From Gnetum montanum (Eukaryota; Streptophyta; Gnetopsida; Gnetales; Gnetaceae): a stretch of 64,000 nucleotides of DNA. The notes under the pieces are model-generated. The model saw nothing but the letters and a program-made list of their open reading frames with translations, had not been told where the DNA came from and did not search any database. Position 1 is the stretch's first letter. The number at the start of each line of letters is the position of its first letter. A program made the position numbers and the translations under genes. The DNA lies in contig MNCI01003059.1 in assembly GCA_015680685.1 (NCBI GenBank), positions 466,083-530,082 on the forward strand, read 5' to 3'. This document shows positions 35,260 to 46,115 of this stretch, piece by piece.

Positions 35260-36785
35260 ATTTTGGACTTTTCATTGATTTTTTTTTGAAAAAGAATGAG
35301 TCAATTAGAATACTTGGAAGATACAAAACATGTTTAGAGGGTCCTAGGCTAGGAATGATGCATATTTTTCAAATATTTGGCATAGAAAGTGCAAAAAGAA
35401 GGAATCTTAGGCTATGAAAGTATATTAAGTGCTTATGAGATGGATGAGATGGGTAATGAATGCTTGTTGTATGAATGGATGATGGAATTGGTAAGGGAAA
35501 TTTTGTTGGCATTTATTATTGTTGGAAGGCTCAAGATGTGAAACTTCTTGCTAGGTATAAGATAGCATAGTTATACAAGTGGATACTCTCCAAAGTAGGC
35601 TCCAGCCCTTAGTGTCCTTGTATAACCATGCCTAAAGTGTTCTAAGGCACTAAAGAAGTCGAATATAAGACATACCTATCTAGAAAAAACACTCATGTTA
35701 GTATCGCCAAATTGGGAATATGTCACTATGCTACAAAAAACCTCAAGTTATAATTATTCACATAGTGAGATGAGACAGTCTTAGAAGTGATTGTAGAAAT
35801 CGGGATGTGAGGTGTCTTACCATAGGCATAATGAATTTTTTGCTTTATTAGTGAGCAAAGTAATCATTATCCTTTCTATCCAAGATTCAAATCAAGTCCA
35901 AACCACATTTCTAGTGACATTGCATTATTTCATTACTTAGAGTTACAACCATAAGACTACCACTATTGCAAGGAGTATTACCACTTGGCATATTATCTAA
36001 GGGAGGAGTTTATTGATTGCACTATTTTATTATTATTATTTGATTCCTGAGAAGCCACCTACCTTTAGGCATGGGTAACATGTCTTTCTAGTGGGATGCC
36101 CAGGAATTTATTTTGTGCATGAGTTTTACTTTTATTTGTGTCAAGCTTACCAAAGTACTACCTTCAACCATGGGTAACATGTGTTTCTAGTGACATGGTA
36201 AGGTAGCACTTATTGTGATCATACTCCCATTTTTCATTAGATCTACAAGGATATAATACAACCTAAGTAATAGGATAGAACTCATAGCAGTAATCCAAGA
36301 GAATCCACAAATCCCCTTAATGTCTCACCCTTGACATTTCCACTTGGTTCTTCAATTTTCGGTCCNTCACCCTTGACATTTCCACTTGGTTCTTCAATTT
36401 TCGGTCCAAGCATAATGATCACTAGTTTATTCTTAGTTTTATGATGGAAAGAATATTATTATGGACATGATAAGAATCTCTTATTAATGGAATGGGTGGA
36501 TGAATGTTGTGGTCTCATTGTACAAATAATTAATCCCTTATGACTTGATAGCATAAAGAAATATTTACCATATTGAACTACATATTCCCTTATTCTTGGT
36601 GTGTTTTATTAGTAATCAAAAATATTTTAAAAAGGATGAAAATGATAGTAAAAAATGGAAAAAGTGTAAAAAATTAGAAACATTAAAAGAATGAAAAAAT
36701 ATGAAAGAATTAAGAAATTATTAAGAAATGGAAAAGTATAAAAGAACAAAAGAGTAAAAGGAAAGTAAAAAGTTCAGTAGAGTAC
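35260..36785 (-). other. Noncoding spacer between integrase and ORF3
   Basis: AT-rich and noncoding. It contains two copies (near 36060-36090 and 36155-36190) of a roughly 30-bp motif, minus strand ACTAGAAAGACATGTTACCC. This motif also occurs once in the corresponding spacer of the plus-strand element (54688-54707). Single N at 36366 between identical 41-bp copies (36325-36365 and 36367-36407), an assembly join. Confidence 0.6.
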
Positions 36786-37933
36786 CTATGGTTCCAGATG
36801 GACACCCCCACAACCACTATTAGGATTGGTTACATGAAAGAGAGAATGAGTGGAAGATACTTGGATAGAATGGGTAGATTCCTTGGGGTGTTCATAGTAG
36901 AGTTTGACTTGTTGGATGTTAGCAAGAATAAGTTGATGTGGATAGGATGGGTGGTAGATATGTAAGGCACCATATGGATAACTGGCTTGAAAAATGTATA
37001 GTCCCTCCCAAAGTGTCAAAAAATTTTCCTTTTTAGGGTAGATGATTTGGATTATAGTAAAGAACCTTATCATCTGTTTGTAGGGTTACTTGTCTTATCC
37101 TTGTATCATGCCTAAATTTGGAGTAATGTTTGTTGACTTCATTACTCATGAGTGCTACGAGCTTATTTTCATCTAAAAGGTTTAGATTCATAAGACATCC
37201 TTTTTGGGTTAAGCTTAGATCAAGGTCAAGTTGATTAGTAGTAGCTAAAGTGTAGAGCTTTGCTTGGTTCAGGAGCATTAGTAGCTTACCATAAACTAAC
37301 TCATGTGGTGAGTATCCTATAGGTAGTTTCTAGGATGTCCTATAGGCCCATAGAGCATCATTCAATTTAGTGCTCTAGTCCTTTCTAAATCTACTAATCA
37401 TCCTAGTAAGTATCCTAGTAATTTCTCAGTTAGTTACTTTGGCTTCACCATTTTCTTGGGGATGATATGGTGTGGTTAGTTTATGGTTCATCCCTAGTTG
37501 TCGCATGAGCTTTTTAAACGTACCACTAATGAAGTGAGTCCTGTTATTTGATATGAGCATTCTCAGTACTTCAAGTTTATTCACCACATGTTGTTGGAAA
37601 AATTTGACAATTGTCTTTGCTATACATTCTTTTACTACTACTTCCTCTACCCACATAGTATAGTAATCCATAGCCATAATTATATATGCTTTCCATTTGA
37701 CATCAGCATTATGAGTCCCATAAAATCAATCCCCCATATGTCAAAGGATTTGAGTCTTTGTATCCATTATTGTGGGCCTTTGTATTTGGCTGTAATTCTC
37801 CATCTTTTTGGTATTGCTTAAAAGATTGTTGAAAAGTATGGGCATCTTCGAACAAGATAGGTAAAAAGTAGCCTTCCACCATCAATTTGAGTGTCATTCT
37901 ATGCCCTACATAGTGGCCACTACATGGACCTTC
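36786..37933 (-). pseudogene. Integrase core and C-terminal part, Athila-like (downstream of Copia)
   Basis: From the Copia boundary leftward: zinc-binding continuation (GHYVGHRMTLKLMVEGYFLP), core (AMDYYTMWVEEVVVKE, LISNNRTHFISG where the second catalytic Asp reads Asn, and PYHPQENGEAKVTN with the Glu kept), then the C-terminal part (DLDLSLTQKGCLMNLNLLDE, DDKVLYYNPNHLP). The plus-strand element has near-parallel sequence at each step (for example NLDLSLAQKERLINLNMLN). Integrase joins cDNA to the chromosome. Stops and D-to-N make this copy inactive. Confidence 0.8.
37929..37933. repeat. Target-site duplication CCTTC, left
   Basis: CCTTC here and at 46111-46115 flank the Copia element exactly. 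Confidence 0.85.
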
Positions 37934-38297
37934 TGAGAAATTTGAATCTAAAGGGCCCTGGATCTACTATCTATGCTAAATAGAAATTACAGGACTTTGT
38001 TAGAACAAAAAACACACTTACAATCTGTTAATCCAGAATCTATATGTTTATGAATATGTGCTACTACAATTATATAGACTTGGATCCTTCCAAGAATGGA
38101 TTTGAAGAGATAAGGATGAGTCTCTAAAATCATGGGAATGATCCTTATCATCTTATTTATGGATGAGATAATCATGGGTATGGATAAGCATGGATATGGA
38201 AAAGCATGGACAACTAGGATCTCATCTTATTTAGAATAAATAAAAGGATGAGATCAAGCTCCTAATAATGTGGAATGTCTACACATCATCTTCTACA
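37934..38297 (-). repeat. 3' LTR of Copia element (364 bp)
   Basis: TG...CA termini. It matches 45715-46110 over its whole length with a few substitutions; one short insertion (GATATGGAAAAGCATG near 38191) is absent from the other copy. Confidence 0.9.
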
Positions 38298-38318
38298 AAC
38301 CCCCCCATGATGGTAAGG
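38298..38318 (-). other. Polypurine tract of Copia
   Basis: The minus strand reads ATCATGGGGGGGTT directly before the 3' LTR, a typical plus-strand primer. Confidence 0.75.
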
Positions 38319-38515
38319 GGTTCCACTCCAAGGAGGTCTTTGAAGGATGAAAAATTCTCATAGCTTAGTGTTGGCGACCGTTTGGGACGCGACCGCCAAC
38401 GAGTGTCCTCGAATAGGATTTAGGTGCCTGCTGGTCTCTGGCAACACCAAGGTCCAGATACCTCCAAATAAACTCAGTAGTTAATGTGAGTATGTGTGTG
38501 TGCTGTTGCGGCGTG

Positions 38516-39185
38516 NNNNNNNNNNNNNNNNNNNNNNNNNNNNNNNNNNNNNNNNNNNNNNNNNNNNNNNNNNNNNNNNNNNNNNNNNNNNNNNNNNNNN
38601 NNNNNNNNNNNNNNNNNNNNNNNNNNNNNNNNNNNNNNNNNNNNNNNNNNNNNNNNNNNNNNNNNNNNNNNNNNNNNNNNNNNNNNNNNNNNNNNNNNNN
38701 NNNNNNNNNNNNNNNNNNNNNNNNNNNNNNNNNNNNNNNNNNNNNNNNNNNNNNNNNNNNNNNNNNNNNNNNNNNNNNNNNNNNNNNNNNNNNNNNNNNN
38801 NNNNNNNNNNNNNNNNNNNNNNNNNNNNNNNNNNNNNNNNNNNNNNNNNNNNNNNNNNNNNNNNNNNNNNNNNNNNNNNNNNNNNNNNNNNNNNNNNNNN
38901 NNNNNNNNNNNNNNNNNNNNNNNNNNNNNNNNNNNNNNNNNNNNNNNNNNNNNNNNNNNNNNNNNNNNNNNNNNNNNNNNNNNNNNNNNNNNNNNNNNNN
39001 NNNNNNNNNNNNNNNNNNNNNNNNNNNNNNNNNNNNNNNNNNNNNNNNNNNNNNNNNNNNNNNNNNNNNNNNNNNNNNNNNNNNNNNNNNNNNNNNNNNN
39101 NNNNNNNNNNNNNNNNNNNNNNNNNNNNNNNNNNNNNNNNNNNNNNNNNNNNNNNNNNNNNNNNNNNNNNNNNNNNNNNNNNNNN
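38516..39185. other. Assembly gap (670 N)
   Basis: Run of N inside the Copia 3' region, next to a GT-rich stretch (TATGTGTGTGTGCTG). Confidence 0.99.
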
Positions 39186-39427
39186 AAATGCATAACTCAC
39201 AGGACCATGACAAAGAGGCTGAAATCTTTATTCTAGCAAGCCATCTTGCAAGCGATCTTCTTTACAAATCTTCTTTGATCCCAAGTGTGATGTGTGAGAC
39301 CCAATGTTATGATCCAATGTTATGATGATCATCCCTTCCCCTTGAAGCCTTTTTATAGGATTCCAAGGTAGGTAGGGAAGTTACATATTTAAAAATATCT
39401 CACCTAACTTCTCTCCCAAGTAACCTG

Positions 39428-39720
39428 GCCAACCAATTAGGAGATTACTTGCCCAACAAGTTAGGAGGTTACTTGCCCAACAAGTTAGGTAAGTTACAAC
39501 AATTTTGGGTGGTTTCAACCACCAAAGAGATAAAAATGCTACAATGGACAAGTGTCCCATGTAGTTGCCAAGTGTCTTCATGTAGTTGCCAAGTGTCTTC
39601 ATCTAGTTGCCAAGTGTTCACCATGGAGAGAAACAAGTTGCAGTTGACACGTGTCCTTGGTGGTTGAGAAGTAGCCCATTTAGTTGACAAGTGGCAATTT
39701 TGGAGACAAAAAGGCTATAG
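39428..39720. repeat. Short tandem repeats in Copia 3' region
   Basis: A 24-bp unit TTAGGAGGTTACTTGCCCAA(CAAG) is repeated about 2.5 times at 39428-39490. A 21-bp unit around GTAGTTGCCAAGTGTCTTCA is repeated three times at 39560-39620, with looser TAGTTGACAAGTGGC copies to 39735. Confidence 0.75.
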
Positions 39721-41837
39721 TTGACAAGTGGCCTTGGTGGTTATAAGTACCATGGGAAATTAAAATTTAGTTGTAACCACCAAGGGGAAGTTATCACCAC
39801 CATGATATTTAAAAATTGCAAAGGACACTTGTTCTATACATATAACATTGAATAACTACCCTATAACTTCTCTTTCCTTTTGAAATAATAAAATATTTTC
39901 TTTAAATCATAGTAATAGAGATAGTAATCATAATAAATATATATCTATTGGTCCCTAACTAGAAGAAATTAATCCATATTCCAGGGACCATGTGTGATCT
40001 TTATACTTGGTTCGTTAAAAATACTAAACACTTCCTGATCTGCAGCATCTCTGGCCATGTACCTAATGACGTTACATCTTTTTCTGAGCATTTTGCAATC
40101 TTTCCAGTAACTCCATGATCATCTCCATCTTTGCAACATCAACACAAGATTTAATTGCAATACTAATAATCTTTGCCTGGAACATAATCCCTGCCTTCAA
40201 AAATCTTCATCATAAAAATCCCATGACATGCTATGCTGCGTTTGCGGAGAGAAGAATGTTTTGGCAGATGATCTTGTGTTGAATCGAACCCTTCGCGACA
40301 CGATTTCATCACTGGAGCGGAAATGGAGAAGAGAGGCACTTGCCATGGAAGGAAATCTGAAGAAAAAGAGGTGCTATGCACCACACTGGTGAAGCTTGAA
40401 ACCATAATTAGGATTTACAGAGAGAGTAAGCTCTGGTTTTTGTTATTGTGCCGGGGATTTATGTAATGGCCCATTGTTGTTGGCGTTCATTCTCCTCTCG
40501 CAAGAACTTGCATTCATTTATTTATTTTTTCTTGAACTGGGCAAGGCCGAGCAACGTGTGGTTGAGTGCATCAGGCGCAGAGAAGAAGAGACTCTGACCA
40601 CTGGAAACCTCGGCGTCATCAGGGAGGTGCGGCAGAATTTTTGATGGAAACTGGCAGGCGCGGAATCTGACGGCCTTGCTGGCCGCGTCTGTGCAAAAAA
40701 AGAATTCCTCCAGGCTGTGCCCAAGCCGTGTTCACAGTAGTGAATATCACGATGCGCTCGTTGTCATCGTGCACGTCCATCTAACGCAAAAATCCTTCCC
40801 AAGGTGAAGCCGGCTCATCTTCTTCTCGCTGAGGATATGGAGCTGCCGAAATTGTTTGTGCAGCAGCAGGAAATGTTGTTTGTTGGGGTGGAATCCAGCG
40901 CATGGAGAGCAGCAGCCTCGACGCTGACGACATCCTACAGATTTTTTTAAAAAACCCTCATGGCATCGTAGGCTAGATTTCCAGGCCGATTCTGCGATTT
41001 CTTGCGCGATTCTGCATCATTGCTGCCTGCTAGGGTTTGAGCGAGTAGTGATAAAATGAAGGGGACGGTAGAGATGATGGAGGGAGTCATGAAAGTGGCT
41101 GAGGTAGGACGGGAGCAGTTTCTGTTTTCAATTGGCACTATGNAAGTGGCTGAGGTAGGACGGGAGCAGTTTCTATTTTCAATTGGCACTATGTCCGCCA
41201 TTGTTGAATCTTTCATCTCTACAACTGCATCATATACTGCCAAAATTCCACGCACAGCTTCGGCTATGCCCAAGAGCAAAACACCAGGGCCAGTCTAGTC
41301 TGGAATGCAATAAGACGCTAAATTTTCTGAGAAATATGAACCCCACATCACCTCTACTTTCAAAATCTGTGTCTGTTCCTACAATAGCTGGTGCTGATAC
41401 TGGTGACACCGTGGGTGCTCGTGGATTGACAACTTTGGAAGAAAATGCCCTTGCTCATAACCAGTTATGTAAAAGTTGAGGTTATAGATTTTCTTGTTTG
41501 TGAGGTGATGGGAAACAGAGGGATCGCAACCGCTCAGAAATTTAATTGACAAATGTAGAGACTAGTTAGTGATGAGTGAGTAGAGACTACTGAGTTTGCC
41601 AACGATAGTCAAAACTGGACAAAACTCCGTGGATTTCCAGAAAATGGTATTGTTTATCCATAACCAGAGGATTGTCATGAACTCTGACCAATTGATCATT
41701 TGTCTTAAACAAAACTGTATTTGCTAGTGAATCAATTAGAGAAAAACCTTTCAAACTACCAACCCAACACCTCTGAAAAGTCTTCATCCAATGAAATATT
41801 GGCAATGTTTAAATCAGGGTGAACTTTAGTTATATGA

Positions 41838-42390
41838 TTAGCTCCACAACCTCACAAAGCCTGCTCCATTAAATGGCCAAAATGTGCCAACACTTAGACT
41901 CTTGGTAAAAATATCTACTAGTTGTGCTTTAGTTGCACAATGTTCCATGTTGAGGATGTTGTCTTGGATCAGGCTTCTAAGATGGTGATCCTTGATATCA
42001 ATGTGCTTGGTACGCCCATGTTGAAATGGATTGTGAGCCAGTTCAATAGCACTTGTGCTATCATAGTATAAGCGAATGGGAGGATCAAGTGTAAGTCCCT
42101 TTTTAGTGAAAATAGAGTGAATGCACATGGCCTGAGAAGTAGCACTTGATGCAACTATGTATTCTGCTTCGACTGTTGAGAGTGCGACTGAAGACTACTT
42201 CTTTGATCCCCAAGAGATGAGCAATGGATCAAAGATGAGAAAAAAACCAAAAGTTGAATTTCGATTGTTAAGGTCACCTCCCTAATCTGCATCAGTATAT
42301 CCCCATGCCTTGAAGTTTGTATGTCGATGGAATGTGATCCCAAAATCTGCTGTAGTTCTCAGGTAATGTAGAACTTATTTTGTAGCTTGC
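41838..42390 (-). pseudogene. Copia RNaseH
   Basis: Shows the Copia RNaseH signature in order: SSATSQAMCIHSIF equivalents near 42150, YDSTSAIELAHNP (catalytic Asp), TKHIDIKDHHLRSLI and the terminal QLVDIFTKSLS. It degrades the RNA strand during cDNA synthesis. The frame is open over the last 96 codons (42128-41838) and broken upstream. Confidence 0.8.
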
Positions 42391-43342
42391 TAATGTGATT
42401 CATGTGGATCTTGCATGAACTGAGAAAAGTAATTGACAGCATATTGAATATCTAGATGAGTATTGGATAGATACAATAAACCACCAACTAGGGATCTACA
42501 TAGTGACTGATTAACTGAAGGAGATTTATCATTCTTGGTAAGTTTTATACCAAGGGAAAGTGGTGTGTTTGAGGGATTACTATTAAGCATGCCAAATTTC
42601 TCAAGTAAGGATCAGGAAAATTTCATTTGGCATATGGAAATGGATTTTGTTCTCTAGATTACTTGAAAACCCAAAAATATGACATTTTTCCTAGATCAAA
42701 CATTTCAAACTCATTTTGCATAGCATTAAGAAAATCATTTCCTAATATAATTGGGGATGAAAAATAAATTAAATCATCTACATACAGATAGAAAAAAATA
42801 AAATCATCTCCAAATACCTTTTTGTAAATTGTAGTTTGGAACTAAAGATGGATGAACCCCTCTTGGATGAAAAATGAATGAATACGTGCATACCATGCAT
42901 GTGGAGCTTGCTTGAGCCCTTACAAAGCTTTATGAAACTTGTACACATGATCTTGTTTGCCTTCATCAACAAAACCTAGGGGTTGTTCCACATAGACTTA
43001 TTCATTTAGAACACAATTGAGGAATGCAGATGCCACATCCAATTGATATACCACATAGCCAACTTGTGCAACAATAGCTAGAAATATTTTCAATGATTCC
43101 ATTTATGAAATAGGAGCAAAGTTATCATCAAAGTCTCTACCTTGCTATTGGAGATAGCCCTTGGCAACTAGGAAAGCTTTGAATTTGTCTAGTTCACCAT
43201 AGTGATTTCTCTTGAGTTTGAATATCCATTTTAAGCTGATGACAGGCTTACCAGATGGACGAGGAACTAGACTCCAAGTGTTGTTTTTATTGATTTTTTG
43301 TAGCTCACATTCCATTGCTGCAATCCAATGATCATCTAGCAT
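42390..43342 (-). pseudogene. Copia reverse transcriptase (RVT_2)
   Basis: Starts with DDHWIAAMECELQKINKN and VPRPSGKPVISLKWIFKLK (43342-43145). After frameshifts the palm shows LYVDDLIYFSS with an intact YVDD at 42785-42774, then FEMFDLGKMSYF. The end shows KSPSVNQSLCRSLVGGLLYL and DIQYAVNYFSQFMQDP. These are standard RVT_2 landmarks in order. Several stops and frameshifts break the frame. Confidence 0.85.
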
Positions 43343-44070
43343 AGCTTCAACGATGGTGGATGGTTATGCCAAACCATCAGAGCTCCCCCCCATTGGTGTA
43401 AGCAGCACGTAGAAGTCATCACCCATGTTCGAGAAGAGAGCAGTGGCAGCGTTTGCATCACCCTAGGTTGGATGGACATGGTATTGGTAAGAATGACTGT
43501 GGGTTAGGCGGTGGTGAAAATTTAGATCCAGCATTTGGGAGGCTGGGTGAGAGAGAGCCACCTGTGAGGAAGAAAGAGATTGCTAGGGAGGAGCCATGGT
43601 TGGCACAGAGGGAAGGACCTGGGAGGGTGTTTCTATAGAAAATGGAGCAGAAAGAGGAAGGAAAATGTGTGTAGACATTGGCACAAAAGCACATGGAGTT
43701 AGAGGCCATAAGGAGTAGCATTGGATAGAATGGTGGATGGAAGGGAGTCCAAAAAGGGCAGATTGTGTGTTGGAGGATGCAAGAAATGTAGATTGGATGT
43801 TGCTAAAATAACGGAATTGGCAGCTGGAGGGAATGACAACTCAAGAACCAAAAAATGTGGAGCTGGGGCACCAAAATTGATGTCTAGCCATTGTTGCATG
43901 GAATGGAGGGAGCGCTGGTGAGGAAGGAGAGGTACTAGCGTGTGGAAAACAAGCGAGGCAGACCTTGTGAAAATGGGGGGCCATTGGGGCCTGGGATTTG
44001 CATAGTTCCTGTGGTGTCTATGATTCAGGGAAGGACGTCCCCATCTGGTAGAAGAGTCTCGAGACGTGTG
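43343..44070 (-). other. Integrase-RT linker of Copia
   Basis: Minus-strand frames here are rich in Pro, Ser and Leu (for example SPSLPNAGSKFSPPPNP), as is typical of the variable linker between Copia integrase and RT. Higher GC than the surroundings. Degenerate, with stops. Confidence 0.55.
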
Positions 44071-45000
44071 CTAGCCTAGCATCACTGGAGTGGGTTTGGC
44101 GTTGGAAAGAGAATAGCCTTTAGGGTGCTCAAAAAATGCACCAATGTTGGGGCCTACACAAAACATTTTTGTTGCTGGAGAAAATAGATTATGGTCAATG
44201 CAGTCCTGTTCCGGAAAATTAACGTCACGAGAATCAATGACCTTGTGATTGTTTTTATCATAGCACCTGTAAGCTTTAGATGTGGGAGAATATCCAACGA
44301 AAATACAAGGCATAGCTTTTCCATCTAATTTTTTTCTGTTTTGGGCAGGGATGTGCACATAGTAAGGTGAACCAAAGATTTTCAAATGTAAAATATTAGG
44401 TGTATAACCATGCCAAAATTCATAGGGTGTTTTATTGTGAATTGATTTGGAAGGCACTCTATTTAAAAGATAAATTGATGTTACACAAGCTTCTGTCCAA
44501 AACATATTTGCTAAGTTTGACAGTTGTAGTAAACACTTGGCCATTTCAACCACGGTTCTATTTTTCTTTTCAGCTACTCCATTTTGTTGGGGTGTAGGAT
44601 GTGGTAGTTTGATGAATAATTTCATTCTTCTTGCAGAATTCCTCAAATTCTTGGGACAAAAATTCACCACCACAATCTGTTCAAATTTTCTTGATTGTAT
44701 TGCCACTTTGATTTTCTACTGCTACCTTGAATTCTCTAAAGAATCCCAATGTTTGATCTTTTAATTTCATAAAATAACCCCAAGAATATTTGGAAAAATC
44801 ATCCATGATGATTAACATATAGTGGTTTTTGCCTAGGCTCAATGCTTGCATGGGACCGCATAAATCCATATGAACTAGATCTAATTTTTCTTGAGATCTA
44901 TGTTTTTTCCTAGGAAACAGAAATTTGGATCTATCGTGATCGCGTCCACATCCTTTGAATGAGGATCCACTTGAGGATCTTTGATTTTGATTGAATGATC
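44071..45000 (-). pseudogene. Copia integrase
   Basis: The core begins LDLVHMDLCGPMQ (first Asp) with IIMDDFSKYSWGYFMK at about 44890-44790. The second Asp lies in TDCGGEFLSQEFEEF near 44670-44640 in another frame. The catalytic Glu is in PTPQQNGVAEKKNRTVVEMA (44610-44550), followed by LLNRVPSKSIHNKTPYE and HLKIFGSPYYVHIP. The last 211 codons are open (44706-44071). Function is cDNA insertion. The complete motif set identifies Copia. Confidence 0.85.
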
Positions 45001-45598
45001 TCTGGAATTGTGCTTGAAATGCCTTTTCTGTTGAATCCTCATAATCAACAATTGTTTGCTTGTATGTCTTCAAGCTTCCTACAAGCTCAACCATGGTAAT
45101 CTTATCGAGATCTCTTGCTTCTTCAATAGCCACGATGATGGGATCATATCATCGGGTTACACTTCAAAGGATCTTTTCAACAACACACCTTTCCTCAAGT
45201 GTTTGTGCACAAGATTCAAGTCCATTTCAAACTTGTTGAAATCAGCTGATGTATTGATCAATATTCTCTGAATCAAGCATGTGCAAAGATTCAAAATATT
45301 TCCTTAAAGCTTGTAACTTGACAACATGAACTTTTAATGATCCCTTGTATGCAATCTCCAGGGCATCCCATGCAGCTTTGCTTGTTGGATGCATGAAAAT
45401 TTTGGGAAAGATCTTCAGATCTAAACCAGATTGAATGATGAATAATGCTTTTGCATCTTTCTTATGAAGCTTCTTGACTTCATTATTTTCATCTTCTGTC
45501 AGGGCTTGAAATGTTGCTTGATCAACATCTTGAAATCCACCTTCAACAATATCCCATAGATCTTGTGAGATCATAAATTTATTCATCTTGATTGCCAA
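45000..45598 (-). pseudogene. gag: Copia gag
   Basis: An ATG at 45598 (AIKMNKFMISQDLWDIVEGG) opens the UBN2-type gag: AKALFIIQSGL, SKAAWDALEIAYKG and ALRKYFESLHM. After a frameshift near 45240 it resumes with EEARDLDKITMVELVGSLKTY at 45133. This frame runs through a short RS/SG-rich stretch straight into the integrase core, so the CCHC knuckle and the whole protease are absent, an internal deletion. Particle-forming protein. Confidence 0.8.
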
Positions 45599-45693
45599 AT
45601 ATTCATAATTTTCTCCATTGAATACAAGAATTTGGAGAGATAGATTCGTTATTTTGGGCCATTCTAGAGAGATCTGTTGTCAAGAATCTGAGC

Positions 45694-45714
45694 TAACCGA
45701 GCTCTGATACCAAA
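45694..45714 (-). other. Copia primer binding site
   Basis: The minus strand reads TTTGGTATCAGAGCTCGG directly after the LTR, the initiator-Met tRNA site usual for Copia. Confidence 0.9.
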
Positions 45715-46110
45715 TGAGAAATCTAAATCTAAAGGGCCCTGGATCTACTATCTATGCTAAATAGAAATTAAAGAACTTTGTTAGAACAAAAAACACACTT
45801 ACAATCTATTAATCCAGAATCTATATGTTTATGAATATGTGCTACTACAATTATATAGACTTGGATCCTACCAAGAATGGATTTGAAGAGATAAGCATGA
45901 GTCTCTAAAATCATGGNGCCAAGAATGGATTTGAAGAGATAAGCATGAGTCTCTAAAATCATGGGAATGATCCTTATCATCTTATTTATGGATGAGATAA
46001 TCATGGGTATGGATAAGCATGAACAACTAGGATCTCATCTTATTTAGAATAAATAAAAGGATGAGATTAATCTCCTAATAATATGGAACGTCTACACATC
46101 ATCTTCCACA
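45715..46110 (-). repeat. 5' LTR of Copia element
   Basis: Same termini and sequence as 37934-38297. It is longer mainly because of a 46-bp duplication around the single N at 45917 (45871-45916 and 45919-45964), an assembly join. Confidence 0.9.
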
Positions 46111-46115
46111 CCTTC
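46111..46115. repeat. Target-site duplication CCTTC, right
   Basis: Partner of 37929-37933. Confidence 0.85.

Larger units (their letters stand above)
38319..41837 (-). other. Long noncoding 3' region of Copia, possibly with captured sequence
   Basis: About 3.5 kb lies between the RNaseH end and the polypurine tract, far more than usual for Copia. 38516-39185 is an N gap. 39420-39720 holds short tandem repeats. 40150-41500 is distinctly more GC-rich, with several overlapping short frames on both strands and no recognised domain. N at 41143 separates near-identical 50-bp copies (assembly join). A captured host fragment or a further nested element is possible; neither can be shown from the sequence. 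Confidence 0.45.
37934..46110 (-). mobile_element. Structurally complete Ty1/Copia retrotransposon
   Basis: LTRs at 37934-38297 and 45715-46110 start TGAGAAAT and end CTTC(T/C)ACA and are nearly identical. A PBS (TGGTATCAGAGCTCGG, initiator-Met type) follows the 5' LTR on the minus strand, a poly-G polypurine tract precedes the 3' LTR, and a 5-bp duplication CCTTC surrounds the whole. Internal order gag, integrase, RT, RNaseH is that of Copia. The protease region is missing. An unusually long 3.5-kb region follows RNaseH. It is inserted in the zinc-binding part of the Athila-like integrase, whose coding resumes directly on the other side. Confidence 0.9.

Noticed and set aside
38365-39325. 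Long open frames of 230-280 codons on both strands
   Set aside because: They consist almost entirely of N-gap bases (38516-39185).
40163-41480. Intact host gene in the GC-rich island
   Set aside because: Only short overlapping frames on both strands without motif, splice structure or conservation evidence, and it lies within Copia boundaries.
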